Assembly: GCF_008693385.1 (NCBI RefSeq)
Contig: NZ_CP044067.1
Location: forward strand, 2,771,501 to 2,835,500
DNA from: Cupriavidus pauculus
GTDB taxonomy: Bacteria > Pseudomonadota > Gammaproteobacteria > Burkholderiales > Burkholderiaceae
Length of the DNA: 64,000 nt
Reading direction: 5' to 3'
Part shown: one piece after another, positions 15,827-25,647 of the stretch
Layout of the letters: each line of letters opens with the position of its first letter
Position numbering within the stretch: position 1 is the first letter of the stretch
The notes under the pieces: generated by a model
Databases searched by the model: none
Told to the model about the DNA's origin: nothing
What the model saw: only the letters and a program-made list of their open reading frames with translations
Translations under genes and position numbers: made by a program

Positions 15827-16807
15827 ATGAAAGCAATCGTTCTCGATGGATTCGGCGGGCTCGACGCCCTGCAGTACCGCGATATCCCGAAACCCGAAGC
15901 CGTGCCGGGCACGGTGCTCATCAGGATCAAGGCGTTCGGCATCAATCACGCGGAGATGCATATGCGCCGGGGGGAATGGGCCGAGGCAGCGCCCGTGAGC
16001 GGTATCGAATGCGTGGGCATCGTGGAAGCGTGCCCGGGCGGCGAGTTCGCGGTGGGGACGAAGGTGGCCGCCTTCATGGGCGGCCTGGGCAGGACGATCA
16101 ACGGCAGCTATGCGGAATACACGCTCGCGTCCGTCAACAACGTCGCGGCCATCGAGTCGGATCTGCCGTGGGCGGAGCTGGCCGCGCTGCCCATCACCTA
16201 TGCCACGGCATGGACGACCCTGTTCCGCAACCTCGACCTCCAGGCGGGCCAGACGCTGGTGATCCGCGGCGCCACCTCGTCACTCGGGCTCGCGGCGGTG
16301 AACCTCGCGGTGGCTGCCGGCGCAAGGGTGATCGCCACCGCCGTGAACGACACGCAGTTCGAGAAGCTGCGGAACCTGGGCGTCATGCGATGCGAGCTGG
16401 AGAGCCCGCGGCTATCGGAGCGGCTTGCCGACAAGGGCCAGATCGACGCCGTGCTCGATCTCGTCGGCAATAGCGTGGTACTCGATTCGCTCAGGATCGT
16501 GCGGCGCGGCGGCAAGGTATGCCTTGCCGGCTGGCTGGGCGGCCTCGATCCGATTCCCGACTTCAATCCGCTGCTGCAGATGGCGAGCGGCGTCTACCTG
16601 ACGTTCTTCGGCAGCTTCGTGTTCGGCTCGCCGCAGTTTCCGGTCTCGGATGTTCCGCTGCAGGCCATCGCGGCCGACGTCGCGGCGGGACGGTACCAGG
16701 CAAAGCCATCGCGTATCTTCCGCTTCGACGAGGTGCGCGAGGCGCATCGCGTGATGGAAGCGAACGACGCGAAAGGCAAGATGGTCGTGGTGCACGACGA
16801 TGCCTGA
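15827..16807 (+). CDS. Quinone oxidoreductase-like MDR protein
   Basis: The 326-residue product belongs to the zinc-independent MDR group: GTVLIRIKAFGINHAEMHMRRGEW in the GroES-like part, VSGIECVGIVEACPGGEFAVGTKV, and the cofactor motif VIRGATSSLGLAAVNLAVAAGA. IDAVLDLVGNSVVLDSL lies at the end of the Rossmann fold. It probably reduces a quinone or alpha,beta-unsaturated carbonyl with NADPH. The ATG is preceded by a perfect AGGAGG at 15817-15822. It is divergent from the atypical SDR and AraC genes, which suggests that AraC or a shared operator in the 188-bp gap may control it. Confidence 0.85.
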   Translation: MKAIVLDGFGGLDALQYRDIPKPEAVPGTVLIRIKAFGINHAEMHMRRGEWAEAAPVSGIECVGIVEACPGGEFAVGTKVAAFMGGLGRTINGSYAEYTLASVNNVAAIESDLPWAELAALPITYATAWTTLFRNLDLQAGQTLVIRGATSSLGLAAVNLAVAAGARVIATAVNDTQFEKLRNLGVMRCELESPRLSERLADKGQIDAVLDLVGNSVVLDSLRIVRRGGKVCLAGWLGGLDPIPDFNPLLQMASGVYLTFFGSFVFGSPQFPVSDVPLQAIAADVAAGRYQAKPSRIFRFDEVREAHRVMEANDAKGKMVVVHDDA

Positions 16808-16827
16808 CGGCGCCTGACCGGGGCCGC

Positions 16828-17736
16828 TCAGCCCTCGATATCGGGGTTCGCGCGCAGCGTCTCCGCCAGCCAGTCCATGAACGTGCGCACGGCCGAGTTG
16901 ATATGGTTGCGATTCGGATAGACGATCGATAGCGGGGTGGTCAGCGTTCTCGCATCCTGCAGGATCTCGACGAGCCGGCCCTCGCGGACGGCCTCGGCCA
17001 CATAGAAGCGTGTGGGCTGGATGACGCCGAGCCCGCGTACCGCGCTCTCGATATAGGCGGCCCCCTCGTTGACGGCGAGCCGTCCCTTCATGGCAATGGC
17101 AACCGGGCGGCCATCGTCGATAAACTCGAATGGCAGGATGCGTCCCGTGCGAGGGGAGGCGTAGTTGACGGCGACGTGATGCTCGAGGTCGGCGATGGTT
17201 CGCGGCACCCCATGCCGCTTCAGGTAGGCCGGCGACGCGCACGTGGTAATGCGCGCATCGCCGATGCGGCGGGCCACGAGGCTCGACTCCTCGAGCTCGC
17301 CCGCGCGGATCACGAAATCGACGCCTTCCTGGATCAGGTCGATATTGCGGTCGGCGATGCCGATCCGCACATCGATATCGGGATACTCGGCGTAGAACGC
17401 CTCGAGCGCGGGAATCACGAGCGATCTTGCTATCGAGCCGGACGTATCGATGCGCACCGTACCTTGCGTGACCGTGCGCGCGTGGGTCAGCTGCGCTTCC
17501 ACTTCGGCAAGGTCCGTCAGGATCTGCTGGCAGCGCTCGTAATAGAGCTTGCCCGCATCGGTCAGGCTGACCTGGCGCGTGCTGCGGCTCAGCAGCCGCA
17601 CATCGAGCTGCTCCTCGAGCGTCTGGATGGTGCGGCTGACCGACCCCCGGGGGATATCCATGAGGTCCGCCGTCTTCGAGAAACTTTGTGTCTCCGCGAC
17701 TTTCGTGAAGATCCGGATTGCTTCCAGCCGACCCAT
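16828..17736 (-). CDS. LysR-family transcriptional regulator
   Basis: The 302-residue product has the LysR N-terminal winged helix (RLEAIRIFTKVAETQSFSKTADLMDIPRGSVSRTIQTLEEQLDVRLLSRSTRQVSLT in short overlapping blocks, residues 3-60) and a periplasmic-binding-like effector domain. The ending LSIVYPNRNHINSAVRTFMDWLAE is typical of the DsdC/AaeR-like LysR group that has N-terminal RxVSRTIQ motifs. It is convergent with the MDR reductase, 20 bp away. Its target is not evident, since no gene is divergent from it at close range. I took the ATG of MGRLEAIRIF, the normal length for the family. Confidence 0.9.
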   Translation of the reverse strand: MGRLEAIRIFTKVAETQSFSKTADLMDIPRGSVSRTIQTLEEQLDVRLLSRSTRQVSLTDAGKLYYERCQQILTDLAEVEAQLTHARTVTQGTVRIDTSGSIARSLVIPALEAFYAEYPDIDVRIGIADRNIDLIQEGVDFVIRAGELEESSLVARRIGDARITTCASPAYLKRHGVPRTIADLEHHVAVNYASPRTGRILPFEFIDDGRPVAIAMKGRLAVNEGAAYIESAVRGLGVIQPTRFYVAEAVREGRLVEILQDARTLTTPLSIVYPNRNHINSAVRTFMDWLAETLRANPDIEG

Positions 17737-17803
17737 TCGCGTGCCCCAACCCAAACGTAGTGTGAAGCCGCCAGTGTAACCACTGACCGCCCGGTTTGCG
17801 CCG

Positions 17804-18673
17804 TCAGGTTTCCGTGCCCAGCGCGGCAATCGTGGCATCGAGCAGCGCGCGCAGTCTCAGCACGCGCCGGAGGTCCTTGTGATAGCCCACCCACACGTCG
17901 CGGCCCGGCGGCGCGGTGTCGGTGTCGGTGTCGGTGTCGATACGCCGGAGGCCGTCGATGCGCGCGGCCAGCAGGCAGGGCAGCACGGCCACGCCGACGC
18001 CAGCCGCGCACAGGCGCGCCTGCGCCTCGCGGTTGTTGCTGCGGAACACGACATGCGCGTTGGGCAGCCGCGCATGGAGCCACTGCACGTCGGGCAGGTC
18101 CGCGAACGCGGTGTCCATCGTGATGAGGCCGATGCCCGTGCCATCTCCCGGTGTCGGCGCCGCGGCATCGCGCGCGGTATATAGCCCGTACTCCATGCGC
18201 ATGAGTTTCCGCTGCGCGATATCGGGCGCGTCGAACGGCAGGATGCGGAACACGAGGTCGGCCTCGCGCCGCGACAGGTCCATCAGCCGGGACTCGGTCA
18301 GCAGTTCCACGCTGACACGCGGGTGGGCCTGCACGAAGGCCGCGATGACCGGTGCCAGCACATACACGCCGAACCAGTCGGACGACGACACGCGCAGCGT
18401 GCCCTCGAGCACGTCGTCATGGCCGGCGAGCGTGCGCTCGAGCGCCAGCGCTTCCTGCTCCATGCGCTCGGCATGGCCAAGCATCGCGGACCCTTCGTCG
18501 GTCAGTACCAGCCCGTCGGCGGTGCGCTGGAACAGCGCGTGGCCGACGGCCTCCTCGAGCGCGCGCAACCTGCGGCCCATCGTCGGCTGCGTCTGCCCGG
18601 TCGCGCGCGCGGCACCCTGCAGCGTGCCCGCCCGCGCGATGGCCAGAAAGATCCGGATGTCGCTCCATTCCAT
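17804..18673 (-). CDS. LysR-family regulator of the formaldehyde operon
   Basis: The 289-residue product begins MEWSDIRIFLAIARAGTLQGAARATGQTQPTMGRRLRALEEAVGHALFQRT, given here as the recognisable winged helix in pieces (residues 1-58), and continues with a LysR substrate-binding domain. It lies 11 bp after fghA and on the same strand, so it is the third gene of an adhC-fghA-lysR operon and may respond to formaldehyde or a thiol adduct. An unusual run of Asp-Thr repeats (about residues 246-253), from a 6-bp DNA repeat, sits in a surface part of the effector domain. Unusually for LysR genes, it is not divergent from its presumed target. Confidence 0.88.
   Translation of the reverse strand: MEWSDIRIFLAIARAGTLQGAARATGQTQPTMGRRLRALEEAVGHALFQRTADGLVLTDEGSAMLGHAERMEQEALALERTLAGHDDVLEGTLRVSSSDWFGVYVLAPVIAAFVQAHPRVSVELLTESRLMDLSRREADLVFRILPFDAPDIAQRKLMRMEYGLYTARDAAAPTPGDGTGIGLITMDTAFADLPDVQWLHARLPNAHVVFRSNNREAQARLCAAGVGVAVLPCLLAARIDGLRRIDTDTDTDTAPPGRDVWVGYHKDLRRVLRLRALLDATIAALGTET
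17915..17938 (-). repeat. 6-bp tandem repeat (GGTGTC, four copies) inside the LysR gene
   Basis: Four perfect GGTGTC units on the plus strand encode DTDTDTDT on the minus strand. Pure hexamer repeats like this are prone to slippage but stay in frame, so length variants between strains are likely. Confidence 0.9.
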
Positions 18674-18684
18674 GGCGCAACGCC

Positions 18685-19533
18685 TCAGAGCTGGGCCGCG
18701 TGATGCCGGATATGGTCCTCGATGAAGGTCGAGATAAAGTAGTAGCCGTGGTCGTAGCGAGCATGGCGCCGCAGCGTCAGCGGCTGCCCCACGGCCTGGC
18801 AGGCCGCCTCGAACGCTTCCGGATGCAGCTGTTCGGCGAGGAATTTGTCGTCGAGGCCCTGATCGATCAGGATGCCGTTCGGAAACGGCGCCGACGCCTG
18901 CGCGGCCATGAGCGCGCTCGCATCGTGCTGGGCCCAGCGCGCGCGATCGTCGCCGAGGTAGCCCGTGAACGCCTTTTCGCCCCACGGGCATTGCGACGGC
19001 GCGGCGATCGGCGCGAACGCCGACACCGACTTGTACCGTCGCGGATGCCGCTGCGCGAGCACGAGCGCGCCATGTCCGCCCATCGAATGGCCGAACACGC
19101 CGACGCGGTTGCGATCGACGGGGAGGGACGTGGCGACGAGGTCGAACAATTCGTCGGCCACGTAGCTCTCCATGCGCCAGTGCATGCGCCACGGTGCCTC
19201 GGTGGCATCGACGTAGAAGCCCGCGCCCACGCCGAAGTCCCACGCATCGGCCTCGCCCGGCACGTTCGCGCCGCGCGGGCTCGTGTCCGGCGCAACGAGC
19301 GCGAGACCATGTTCGGCCGCGTAGCGCTGCGCGCCCGCCTTGATCGCGAACGTCTCTTCCGTGCAGGTCAGGCCCGCGAGGTAGAAGAGCCCGGGCACCG
19401 GCGCCGCGCCGGCGGCCAGCGCCTGCGGCGGCAGGAAGATCGAGAAGCGCATCGGCAGTCCGATCGCCGACGACTGATGGCGGTAGAAGCGCTGCACGCC
19501 GCCGTGGCAACCGTGTTCGGACAGCAGTTCCAT
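18685..19533 (-). CDS. fghA: S-formylglutathione hydrolase
   Basis: The 282-residue alpha/beta hydrolase of the esterase D group hydrolyses S-formylglutathione to formate and glutathione in the cytosol. The nucleophile elbow VFGHSMGGHGAL places Ser150 as catalytic serine; the acid is in IDQGLDDKFLAEQ and the histidine in YDHGYYF. The conserved LAGLTCTEETFAIKAGAQRYAAE stretch contains the cysteine (about C57) found in this family. It follows the alcohol dehydrogenase gene by nine bases and precedes a LysR gene by 11, so the three are one operon for glutathione-dependent formaldehyde oxidation. Confidence 0.95.
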   Translation of the reverse strand: MELLSEHGCHGGVQRFYRHQSSAIGLPMRFSIFLPPQALAAGAAPVPGLFYLAGLTCTEETFAIKAGAQRYAAEHGLALVAPDTSPRGANVPGEADAWDFGVGAGFYVDATEAPWRMHWRMESYVADELFDLVATSLPVDRNRVGVFGHSMGGHGALVLAQRHPRRYKSVSAFAPIAAPSQCPWGEKAFTGYLGDDRARWAQHDASALMAAQASAPFPNGILIDQGLDDKFLAEQLHPEAFEAACQAVGQPLTLRRHARYDHGYYFISTFIEDHIRHHAAQL

Positions 19534-19542
19534 GTGCGGGCC

Positions 19543-20649
<1,107 letters not shown>

Positions 20650-20767
20650 GTTGGCTCCTTGGCGAATACAGATGCGGATGCGGGCCCGGTGCCCGCGAAC
20701 AGGCCAAGACTATACGGCGATCGCGGCATGTCGGCCAGCGCCTGCGCGATTATCGGCTAGCGGCGCA

Positions 20768-22141
20768 TTATTCCCGCGAAGTCAGCGTTTCCGCGAGCGG
20801 CGCATCGGCGGGCCGCGTTGCCTTCGGCAACTGTCCCTCGTGATGCCGCCCGAGCCACCACCCGAGCGCGGCCCAGGCGATGGCGAGCACCGCGCCCGCG
20901 AGCGCGACCACCGCGGGATGCCCGGACAGCGCATCGATCGCGGTCTTCACCCACGCGCTGACCGCGTCGCCGGCACGGTAGACGGCGGTGTCGATGACGT
21001 TCTTCGCCTTGTACTTGGTTTCCGGATCGACCACGGTGAACAGCATTTCGCGGCCCGGCCGCAGCAGCGCGTACTCGCCGACGCGCCGCACGATCATCGC
21101 GCCCGCGAGCACGGCAAAGGTCGGATGGAACGCGAGCACGACAAAGCCCACGGTGACGAGCAGCGGCACCGACGTGAGCAGGGCGGTCACGCCATAGCGC
21201 CGCGCCACGCGGCCCGAGAAGAACAGCTGCACGAGGATCGTCAGCGCCTGCACCGTGGCGTCGAGCGCGCTGAACACCTGCGTCTGCTGCGCGCGCGACG
21301 GGTAGGCCTCGGCCACGAGCCGCGCCTGCTCGAAGTACAGGAACGTGCTCGCGGTGGCGAGCAGGATCACGAACAGGCTGATGCCGAGCAGGTAGCGCGA
21401 GCGCATGACGAGCGTCAGGCCGGCCCAGAGTCCGCCGCCTACCGCGTGGGAAGGGTCGGTGGAAACGGGGCCGGCATCGTCAGCGCTGGCTAGCCTGCCG
21501 ACCGCGCCGGCGCCTTCGCGCGCGCGCCAGCCGAACAGATATCCCACACCGGGCAGCGTGGCCGCCAGCAATGCCGCGGACAGCAGCATCAAACCCGTCA
21601 GCCCGATGCGCTCGACGAGCCAGCCGCCGAGCACCGGTCCCGCCAGCCCGCCCGTGCTGGCGCCCGCCGCGATCAGCGCGAACAGCCGCCGCGCCTGCCC
21701 GGGACGGAACACATCGGCCATGAGGCTCCATGCGACCGAGACGACAAACAGGTTGAACACCGAGAGCCACACATAGAACACGCGCGCGAGCCATACGTTG
21801 TCCGGCGCGCGCTGCGTGGCGAACGCGAAGGCCAGCAGGTTCGCGATAAAGAACGCGTAGACCCATGGGACGAAGCGGCGGCGCGGCAGCCATGCGCACA
21901 CCGCGCCGTAGATCGGAATGGCCACGAGCATGACCACGAACGTGGCCGTGAACAGCCATTGCAGATTGCGGACGCCGCCCGCGATACCCATGGTCTCGCG
22001 CACGGGGCGCAGCATGAAGTAGCTGGCGAACAGGCAGAAGAAGAACAGGAAGGCGGCCACCACCGCGCCGGTCTCGCCGGGCTGGAGGCCGAAGCCGCGC
22101 AGCAGCCGGTTCGGCTGGGACTGTGGGGCGGGGGCAATCAC
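20768..22141 (-). CDS. MFS / NTP-NDP-exchange-like transporter
   Basis: The 457-residue protein has about 12 hydrophobic segments and starts its first helix with ETGAVVAAFLFFFCLFASYFMLRPVRETMG. The RPVRE...G..NLQWLFTATFVVML pattern is that of bacterial carriers annotated as MFS or NTP/NDP exchange transporters (COG3202 type), whose substrate is mostly unknown. The start is a GTG that overlaps the aldo/keto reductase stop in a GTGA, which indicates translational coupling. A longer open frame upstream lies inside the reductase gene and was not used. Substrate cannot be inferred; the coupling suggests a function linked to the exported reductase. Confidence 0.78.
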   Translation of the reverse strand: MIAPAPQSQPNRLLRGFGLQPGETGAVVAAFLFFFCLFASYFMLRPVRETMGIAGGVRNLQWLFTATFVVMLVAIPIYGAVCAWLPRRRFVPWVYAFFIANLLAFAFATQRAPDNVWLARVFYVWLSVFNLFVVSVAWSLMADVFRPGQARRLFALIAAGASTGGLAGPVLGGWLVERIGLTGLMLLSAALLAATLPGVGYLFGWRAREGAGAVGRLASADDAGPVSTDPSHAVGGGLWAGLTLVMRSRYLLGISLFVILLATASTFLYFEQARLVAEAYPSRAQQTQVFSALDATVQALTILVQLFFSGRVARRYGVTALLTSVPLLVTVGFVVLAFHPTFAVLAGAMIVRRVGEYALLRPGREMLFTVVDPETKYKAKNVIDTAVYRAGDAVSAWVKTAIDALSGHPAVVALAGAVLAIAWAALGWWLGRHHEGQLPKATRPADAPLAETLTSRE

Positions 22142-23115
22142 GCCAGCAGGGCCGCGATGCGCGCGCGCTCGCGCGTGTCGGGCATGCGGCCGTGGCCGGC
22201 CGCGAGGTTGTCGGCCATGTTCTTCGGTTTGGACGTGGCCGGAATCGCCGACGTCACGGCCGGATGGCTGACGATGAATTTCAGGAACAGCTGGCCCCAC
22301 GAGTTGCAGTCGATCTCGCCGGCCCAGTCGGGCAGGGGACGGCCCTTGACCGCCGCGAAGATATTGCCGTCCTGGAACGGGCGGTTGATCAGCACGGCCA
22401 CGCCGCGGTCCCGCGCGAGCGGCAGCAGCACGTTCTCGGCATTGCGGTCGCCGGCCGAGTAATTGACCTGCAGGAAGTCCACGCGCTCGCTGCGCAGGAT
22501 CTGCGCGAGCTGCTCGTGCGATTCGTCGCGATAGTGCGTGATGCCGATATAGCGAACCTTGCGCTGCTCCTTGAGCTGGCGCATCCAGCGCAGGTTCTCG
22601 CGCCAGTCGACGAGGTTGTGCACCTGCAGCAGATCAACGGTATCGGTGCGCAGGTCCGCGAGCGACTGGGCGAACTGGGCCGGCGCGTTGGTATGGCTCG
22701 TGGAGATCTTGGTGGCAAGGAACACGCGTTTGCGCGCTTGCGCCGGCTGCGCGGACGCGATCAGGTCGCCCGTGACGGCTTCCGAGTTGCCGTAGCTCGG
22801 CGCGGTATCGACCACGGCGTTCGACGCGTCGCGCAGCAGCAGCGAAAGGACTTCGACGAGTGGCGCGCGTTCCTCGCTGCCCTTGCCCACGTCGAATGTG
22901 CCCGAGGTGCCCATGCCGATCACGGGCAGCGCTTCGGTGGTGCCGGGAATGGTGCGGCGCAGCGGTGCCGCCACGGTAGCGGCGGCGGCCGTGGCGCCCA
23001 GCGCGCCCGGACTGACGGGTAGCGCGAGCGCGGCGGCGAGACCAAGGAAGGTGCGGCGGTCCAGAGTGCGGCGGTCCAGGGTTCGGCGGTCCAGGGTGCG
23101 GCGGTCCATTGACAT
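22138..23115 (-). CDS. Tat-exported aldo/keto reductase
   Basis: The 325-residue protein has a twin-arginine signal (DRRTFLGLAAALALPVSPGALGATAAAA) preceded by three further DRRTL copies, so four RR pairs stand in a row before the hydrophobic core. The mature part is an aldo/keto reductase TIM barrel with the catalytic tyrosine in DTAPSYGNSEAVTG and the histidine in LLQVHNLVDW, and IGITHYRDESHEQL. Tat export implies folding with its nicotinamide cofactor in the cytoplasm before transport, as known for a few periplasmic reductases. The ATG of MSMDRRT follows GAGGAC. It is coupled to the transporter gene downstream by a GTGA overlap. Confidence 0.85.
   Translation of the reverse strand: MSMDRRTLDRRTLDRRTLDRRTFLGLAAALALPVSPGALGATAAAATVAAPLRRTIPGTTEALPVIGMGTSGTFDVGKGSEERAPLVEVLSLLLRDASNAVVDTAPSYGNSEAVTGDLIASAQPAQARKRVFLATKISTSHTNAPAQFAQSLADLRTDTVDLLQVHNLVDWRENLRWMRQLKEQRKVRYIGITHYRDESHEQLAQILRSERVDFLQVNYSAGDRNAENVLLPLARDRGVAVLINRPFQDGNIFAAVKGRPLPDWAGEIDCNSWGQLFLKFIVSHPAVTSAIPATSKPKNMADNLAAGHGRMPDTRERARIAALLA
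23051..23109 (-). repeat. 15-bp tandem repeat, about four copies, in the Tat signal peptide
   Basis: Units close to GTGCGGCGGTCCAGG follow each other four times (the last one partial) and encode DRRTL, DRRTL, DRRTL, DRRTF. Each unit adds a twin arginine, but only the last one is adjacent to the hydrophobic region. Confidence 0.9.
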
Positions 23116-23192
23116 GGCGGCGTCCTCAGCGTCGGGTCCGGTGACCATAGCGCTTTGGGCGTCGCTTGTAAACATGCGCGGGCCGGACGCCC

Positions 23193-23687
23193 TCAGTCCG
23201 CCTTCAGCGTGACGTGCCGGATCCCCTGACGCACCATCTTGGAGTACGGACAGACGCGTTCCGTCTGATGGATCAGTTCCTCGGCGATCGCCGCATCCAT
23301 GCCGGGCAGATGCACGCGCAACTCGGCGGTCAGCATATAGAGGCCATCGACGGGATCGCGGCCGAACTCGACATGGGCCTCGACCCTGGCGTCACGGATG
23401 GGAATACCCGCGCGCGTGGCGAGCAGAAACATCGCGCCGTGGAAGCACGCGGCATAGCCGGCCGCGAACAGCTGCTCGGGATTCGGGCCGCCGCCGGGGC
23501 CTTCGAGATCCTTCGGCATGCGCAGGTCGAGGTTCAGGTCGCCTTCCTTCGAGCACGCGATACCCGAGGCGCGGCCGTGGCCGGTCTCTCCGCCCGTCAC
23601 CACGACGGTGGCATGGTAGAGCGGCAGGAAGTCCCTGCCGGTGTACTTGTCCAGCAGCGCGGTGGATGGCGGGCGGAGGTCGGACAT
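23193..23687 (-). CDS. ohr: Organic hydroperoxide resistance protein (Ohr/OsmC family)
   Basis: The 164-residue product is a thiol peroxidase of the Ohr branch. The two catalytic cysteines lie in AACFHGAM (C81) and VCPYSKMVRQG (C146), 65 residues apart as in characterised Ohr, and the N-terminal DKYTGRDFLPLYHATVVVTGGETGHGRASG is typical. It reduces organic and fatty-acid hydroperoxides with lipoylated partners in the cytosol. The gene lies 15 bp after the NmrA-like gene on the same strand. The protein is about 20 residues longer at the N-terminus than the common 142-residue form. No MarR-type OhrR gene is adjacent. Confidence 0.92.
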   Translation of the reverse strand: MSDLRPPSTALLDKYTGRDFLPLYHATVVVTGGETGHGRASGIACSKEGDLNLDLRMPKDLEGPGGGPNPEQLFAAGYAACFHGAMFLLATRAGIPIRDARVEAHVEFGRDPVDGLYMLTAELRVHLPGMDAAIAEELIHQTERVCPYSKMVRQGIRHVTLKAD

Positions 23688-23702
23688 GCGCGAACGTCCG
23701 GA

Positions 23703-24455
23703 CTAGCGCTTTGCCTGCGAGGCGACCCACTGTTCGAGGCCGATGTTGCCGAGGCGTGCCTGGCCGGCCGGCACGAGCGTGTCGTCGGCGAGTCTTGCGC
23801 CGAAGTACCGGGCCTCGGGGTCGCTCACGATCTTGCGCGTGTCGCCGGTGAGCGCAAAGTACCGCGTCATCAGCTCGCTCATGCGCAGGCGGTCCGGGCC
23901 CGCCGTTTCCACGATGCCATTGACGGGCGAGGCCAGCGCGGCATCGGCGACCGCTTCCGCCACGTCGTCGGAGGCCATGGGCTGGATATACGCGGTGGAC
24001 AGATGCACGGCGTCGCCCTGCGTGCCGGCCTGCGCGATGCCGCCGAGGAATTCGAAGAACTGCGTGGCCTGCACGATCGTGTAGGGGACGCCTGCTTCGC
24101 GGATCAGCGCTTCCTGCGCGATCTTGGCGCGGAAGTATCCGCTCTCGGCGAGCTTGTCGGTGCCGACGACGGACAGCGCGACGTGGTGCTTCACGCCTGC
24201 GGTCTTCTCCGCCGCCAGCAGATTGCGCCCCGACGTCTCGAAGAACGCGAGCACGGCCTTGTCCTCGAACGAGGGCGAGTTGGCGACATCGACCACGACG
24301 TCCGCGCCTTGCAGCGCCTGCGCGAGGCCTTCCCCGGTGAGGGTGTTCACCCCGGAGGCCGGCGACGCGGCCACCGCCTCATGCCCGCGCGCGCGCAGCA
24401 ACGCGACGACCTTGCTGCCGATCAGGCCCGTGCCGCCGATGACGACGATTTTCAT
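23703..24455 (-). CDS. NmrA-like NAD(P)-binding protein (atypical SDR)
   Basis: The 250-residue product starts MKIVVIGGTGLIGSKVVALLRARGHE, a clear Rossmann glycine motif, and continues with NmrA/YwnB-like features: VDVANSPSFEDKAVLAFFETSGRNLLAAEKTAGVKHHVALSVVGTDKL and YTIVQATQFFEF. Such proteins bind NAD(P)(H) and act as redox sensors or small reductases; there is no YxxxK catalytic motif. It is cotranscribed with ohr (15-bp gap). The ATG at MKIVVIGG is the natural start; the frame is open for 23 more codons upstream. Redox-linked neighbours fit a stress role. Confidence 0.85.
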   Translation of the reverse strand: MKIVVIGGTGLIGSKVVALLRARGHEAVAASPASGVNTLTGEGLAQALQGADVVVDVANSPSFEDKAVLAFFETSGRNLLAAEKTAGVKHHVALSVVGTDKLAESGYFRAKIAQEALIREAGVPYTIVQATQFFEFLGGIAQAGTQGDAVHLSTAYIQPMASDDVAEAVADAALASPVNGIVETAGPDRLRMSELMTRYFALTGDTRKIVSDPEARYFGARLADDTLVPAGQARLGNIGLEQWVASQAKR

Positions 24456-24575
24456 GATGTATCCCCAGCAATGAATGAATACCTCATGGTAGTCAGTGAC
24501 CATTGGTGCCGGAAGCGACGTCAACGGACGCAGCGTGTTGCCGTTCGGGCACCAATGGCTGGCGGCTTGCGCTCG

Positions 24576-25568
24576 TCAGAGAGGAAACGGCAACGCGATA
24601 TCGAGTGCCCGCGTTCGCTCCGTCACCTCGTCGATAAAGACGCGAATGCGCGAAGGCAGCTGCTTGCGACTCAGGTAACAGACATAGTGGCCGCGGTCCG
24701 CGGGCGCATAGCGGCCGAGGCAGGCCACGAGCCGTCCATCGCGCAGCGGTTCGCACGCCTGATAGGCCGCCAGCTGCGCGATGCCATGCCCCGCGAGTAC
24801 CGACTGGAGCACGAGATCCGCGTCGTTGAACGTCTGCCGCGACGACGGTGCCAGCGTGAGCGGCCGGCCGGCGACCTTGAATTCCCACTCGGTGATCCGG
24901 CCATTCGTCCCGCGATGCATGACGCATCGATGCGCGGCCAGCTCGTCGAGCGTGGCCGGCAGCCCATGCGCGCGCTCATAGTCCGGCGAGGCGCAGGTGA
25001 TCAGCTGCATCGGAATCAGCTGCCGCGCGATGACCTGACTGTCCTCCATGCGCCCATCGCGAAACGCCACATCGACGCGATCGCTCGTAAAGTCGGCGGG
25101 CCGGTCGTCGAGCTGGAAATCGAGGGAAATATCGGGATAGCGCGCATGAAACGCCCCGAGCATCGGCGCGATCACGCGCCGACCGAACCCGGTGGCCGCG
25201 CGCACCCGCAGATGCCCGCGCGGCGGGCCGCTGCGCAACTCGTGCATATCCTCGATGGCCTGCGTAATCCGATCCATCCCCGGACTGCAGTTCTGGAAGA
25301 AGGTCTCGCCCTCGCGCGTCAGCGAGGTGCTGCGCGTGGTCCGCACGAACAGCCGCGCGCCGAGTTGTGCCTCGAGCTTCTGCACATTGCGGCTGACCGC
25401 CGAGCGGCCGATGCCGAGCCGGTCGCCGGCCCGCGCAAAGCTGCCTTCGCTGACCACGGCGAGAAATGCGACCACCCCGGCATAACTGGTCGCAAAGCTC
25501 GTCGCGAGCGGGTCGGCGGAGGACGCGACGGCGGAAGGGGAGGCTGGAGTGCGGGCAAGAGTATCCAT
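24576..25568 (-). CDS. LysR-family transcriptional regulator
   Basis: The 330-residue protein has an N-terminal extension of about 30 residues rich in Ala and Ser, then the LysR winged helix (YAGVVAFLAVVSEGSFARAGDRLGIGRSAVSRNVQKLEAQLG, residues about 30-72) and a substrate-binding domain ending LSRKQLPSRIRVFIDEVTERTR. It lies between the cupin gene and the NmrA-like gene, all on the minus strand, so the usual divergent target is missing. Control of ohr or of the NmrA-like gene is possible but not shown. The chosen ATG (MDTLART) gives the extension; an internal start would give the common 300 residues. Confidence 0.88.
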   Translation of the reverse strand: MDTLARTPASPSAVASSADPLATSFATSYAGVVAFLAVVSEGSFARAGDRLGIGRSAVSRNVQKLEAQLGARLFVRTTRSTSLTREGETFFQNCSPGMDRITQAIEDMHELRSGPPRGHLRVRAATGFGRRVIAPMLGAFHARYPDISLDFQLDDRPADFTSDRVDVAFRDGRMEDSQVIARQLIPMQLITCASPDYERAHGLPATLDELAAHRCVMHRGTNGRITEWEFKVAGRPLTLAPSSRQTFNDADLVLQSVLAGHGIAQLAAYQACEPLRDGRLVACLGRYAPADRGHYVCYLSRKQLPSRIRVFIDEVTERTRALDIALPFPL

Positions 25569-25647
25569 ACCCGCATAGACGAGCCACGGCCGCTGCTTGT
25601 GACAACGACCGTGCAAAAAAATCGCCGTGTGCCCCAGCCGGGGAGGG

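Noticed and set aside
23051..23109. Repeats as a CRISPR-like array
   Set aside because: The units are 15 bp, contiguous without spacers, and encode a repeated peptide in frame. They are a coding tandem repeat. No CRISPR array or cas gene was seen.
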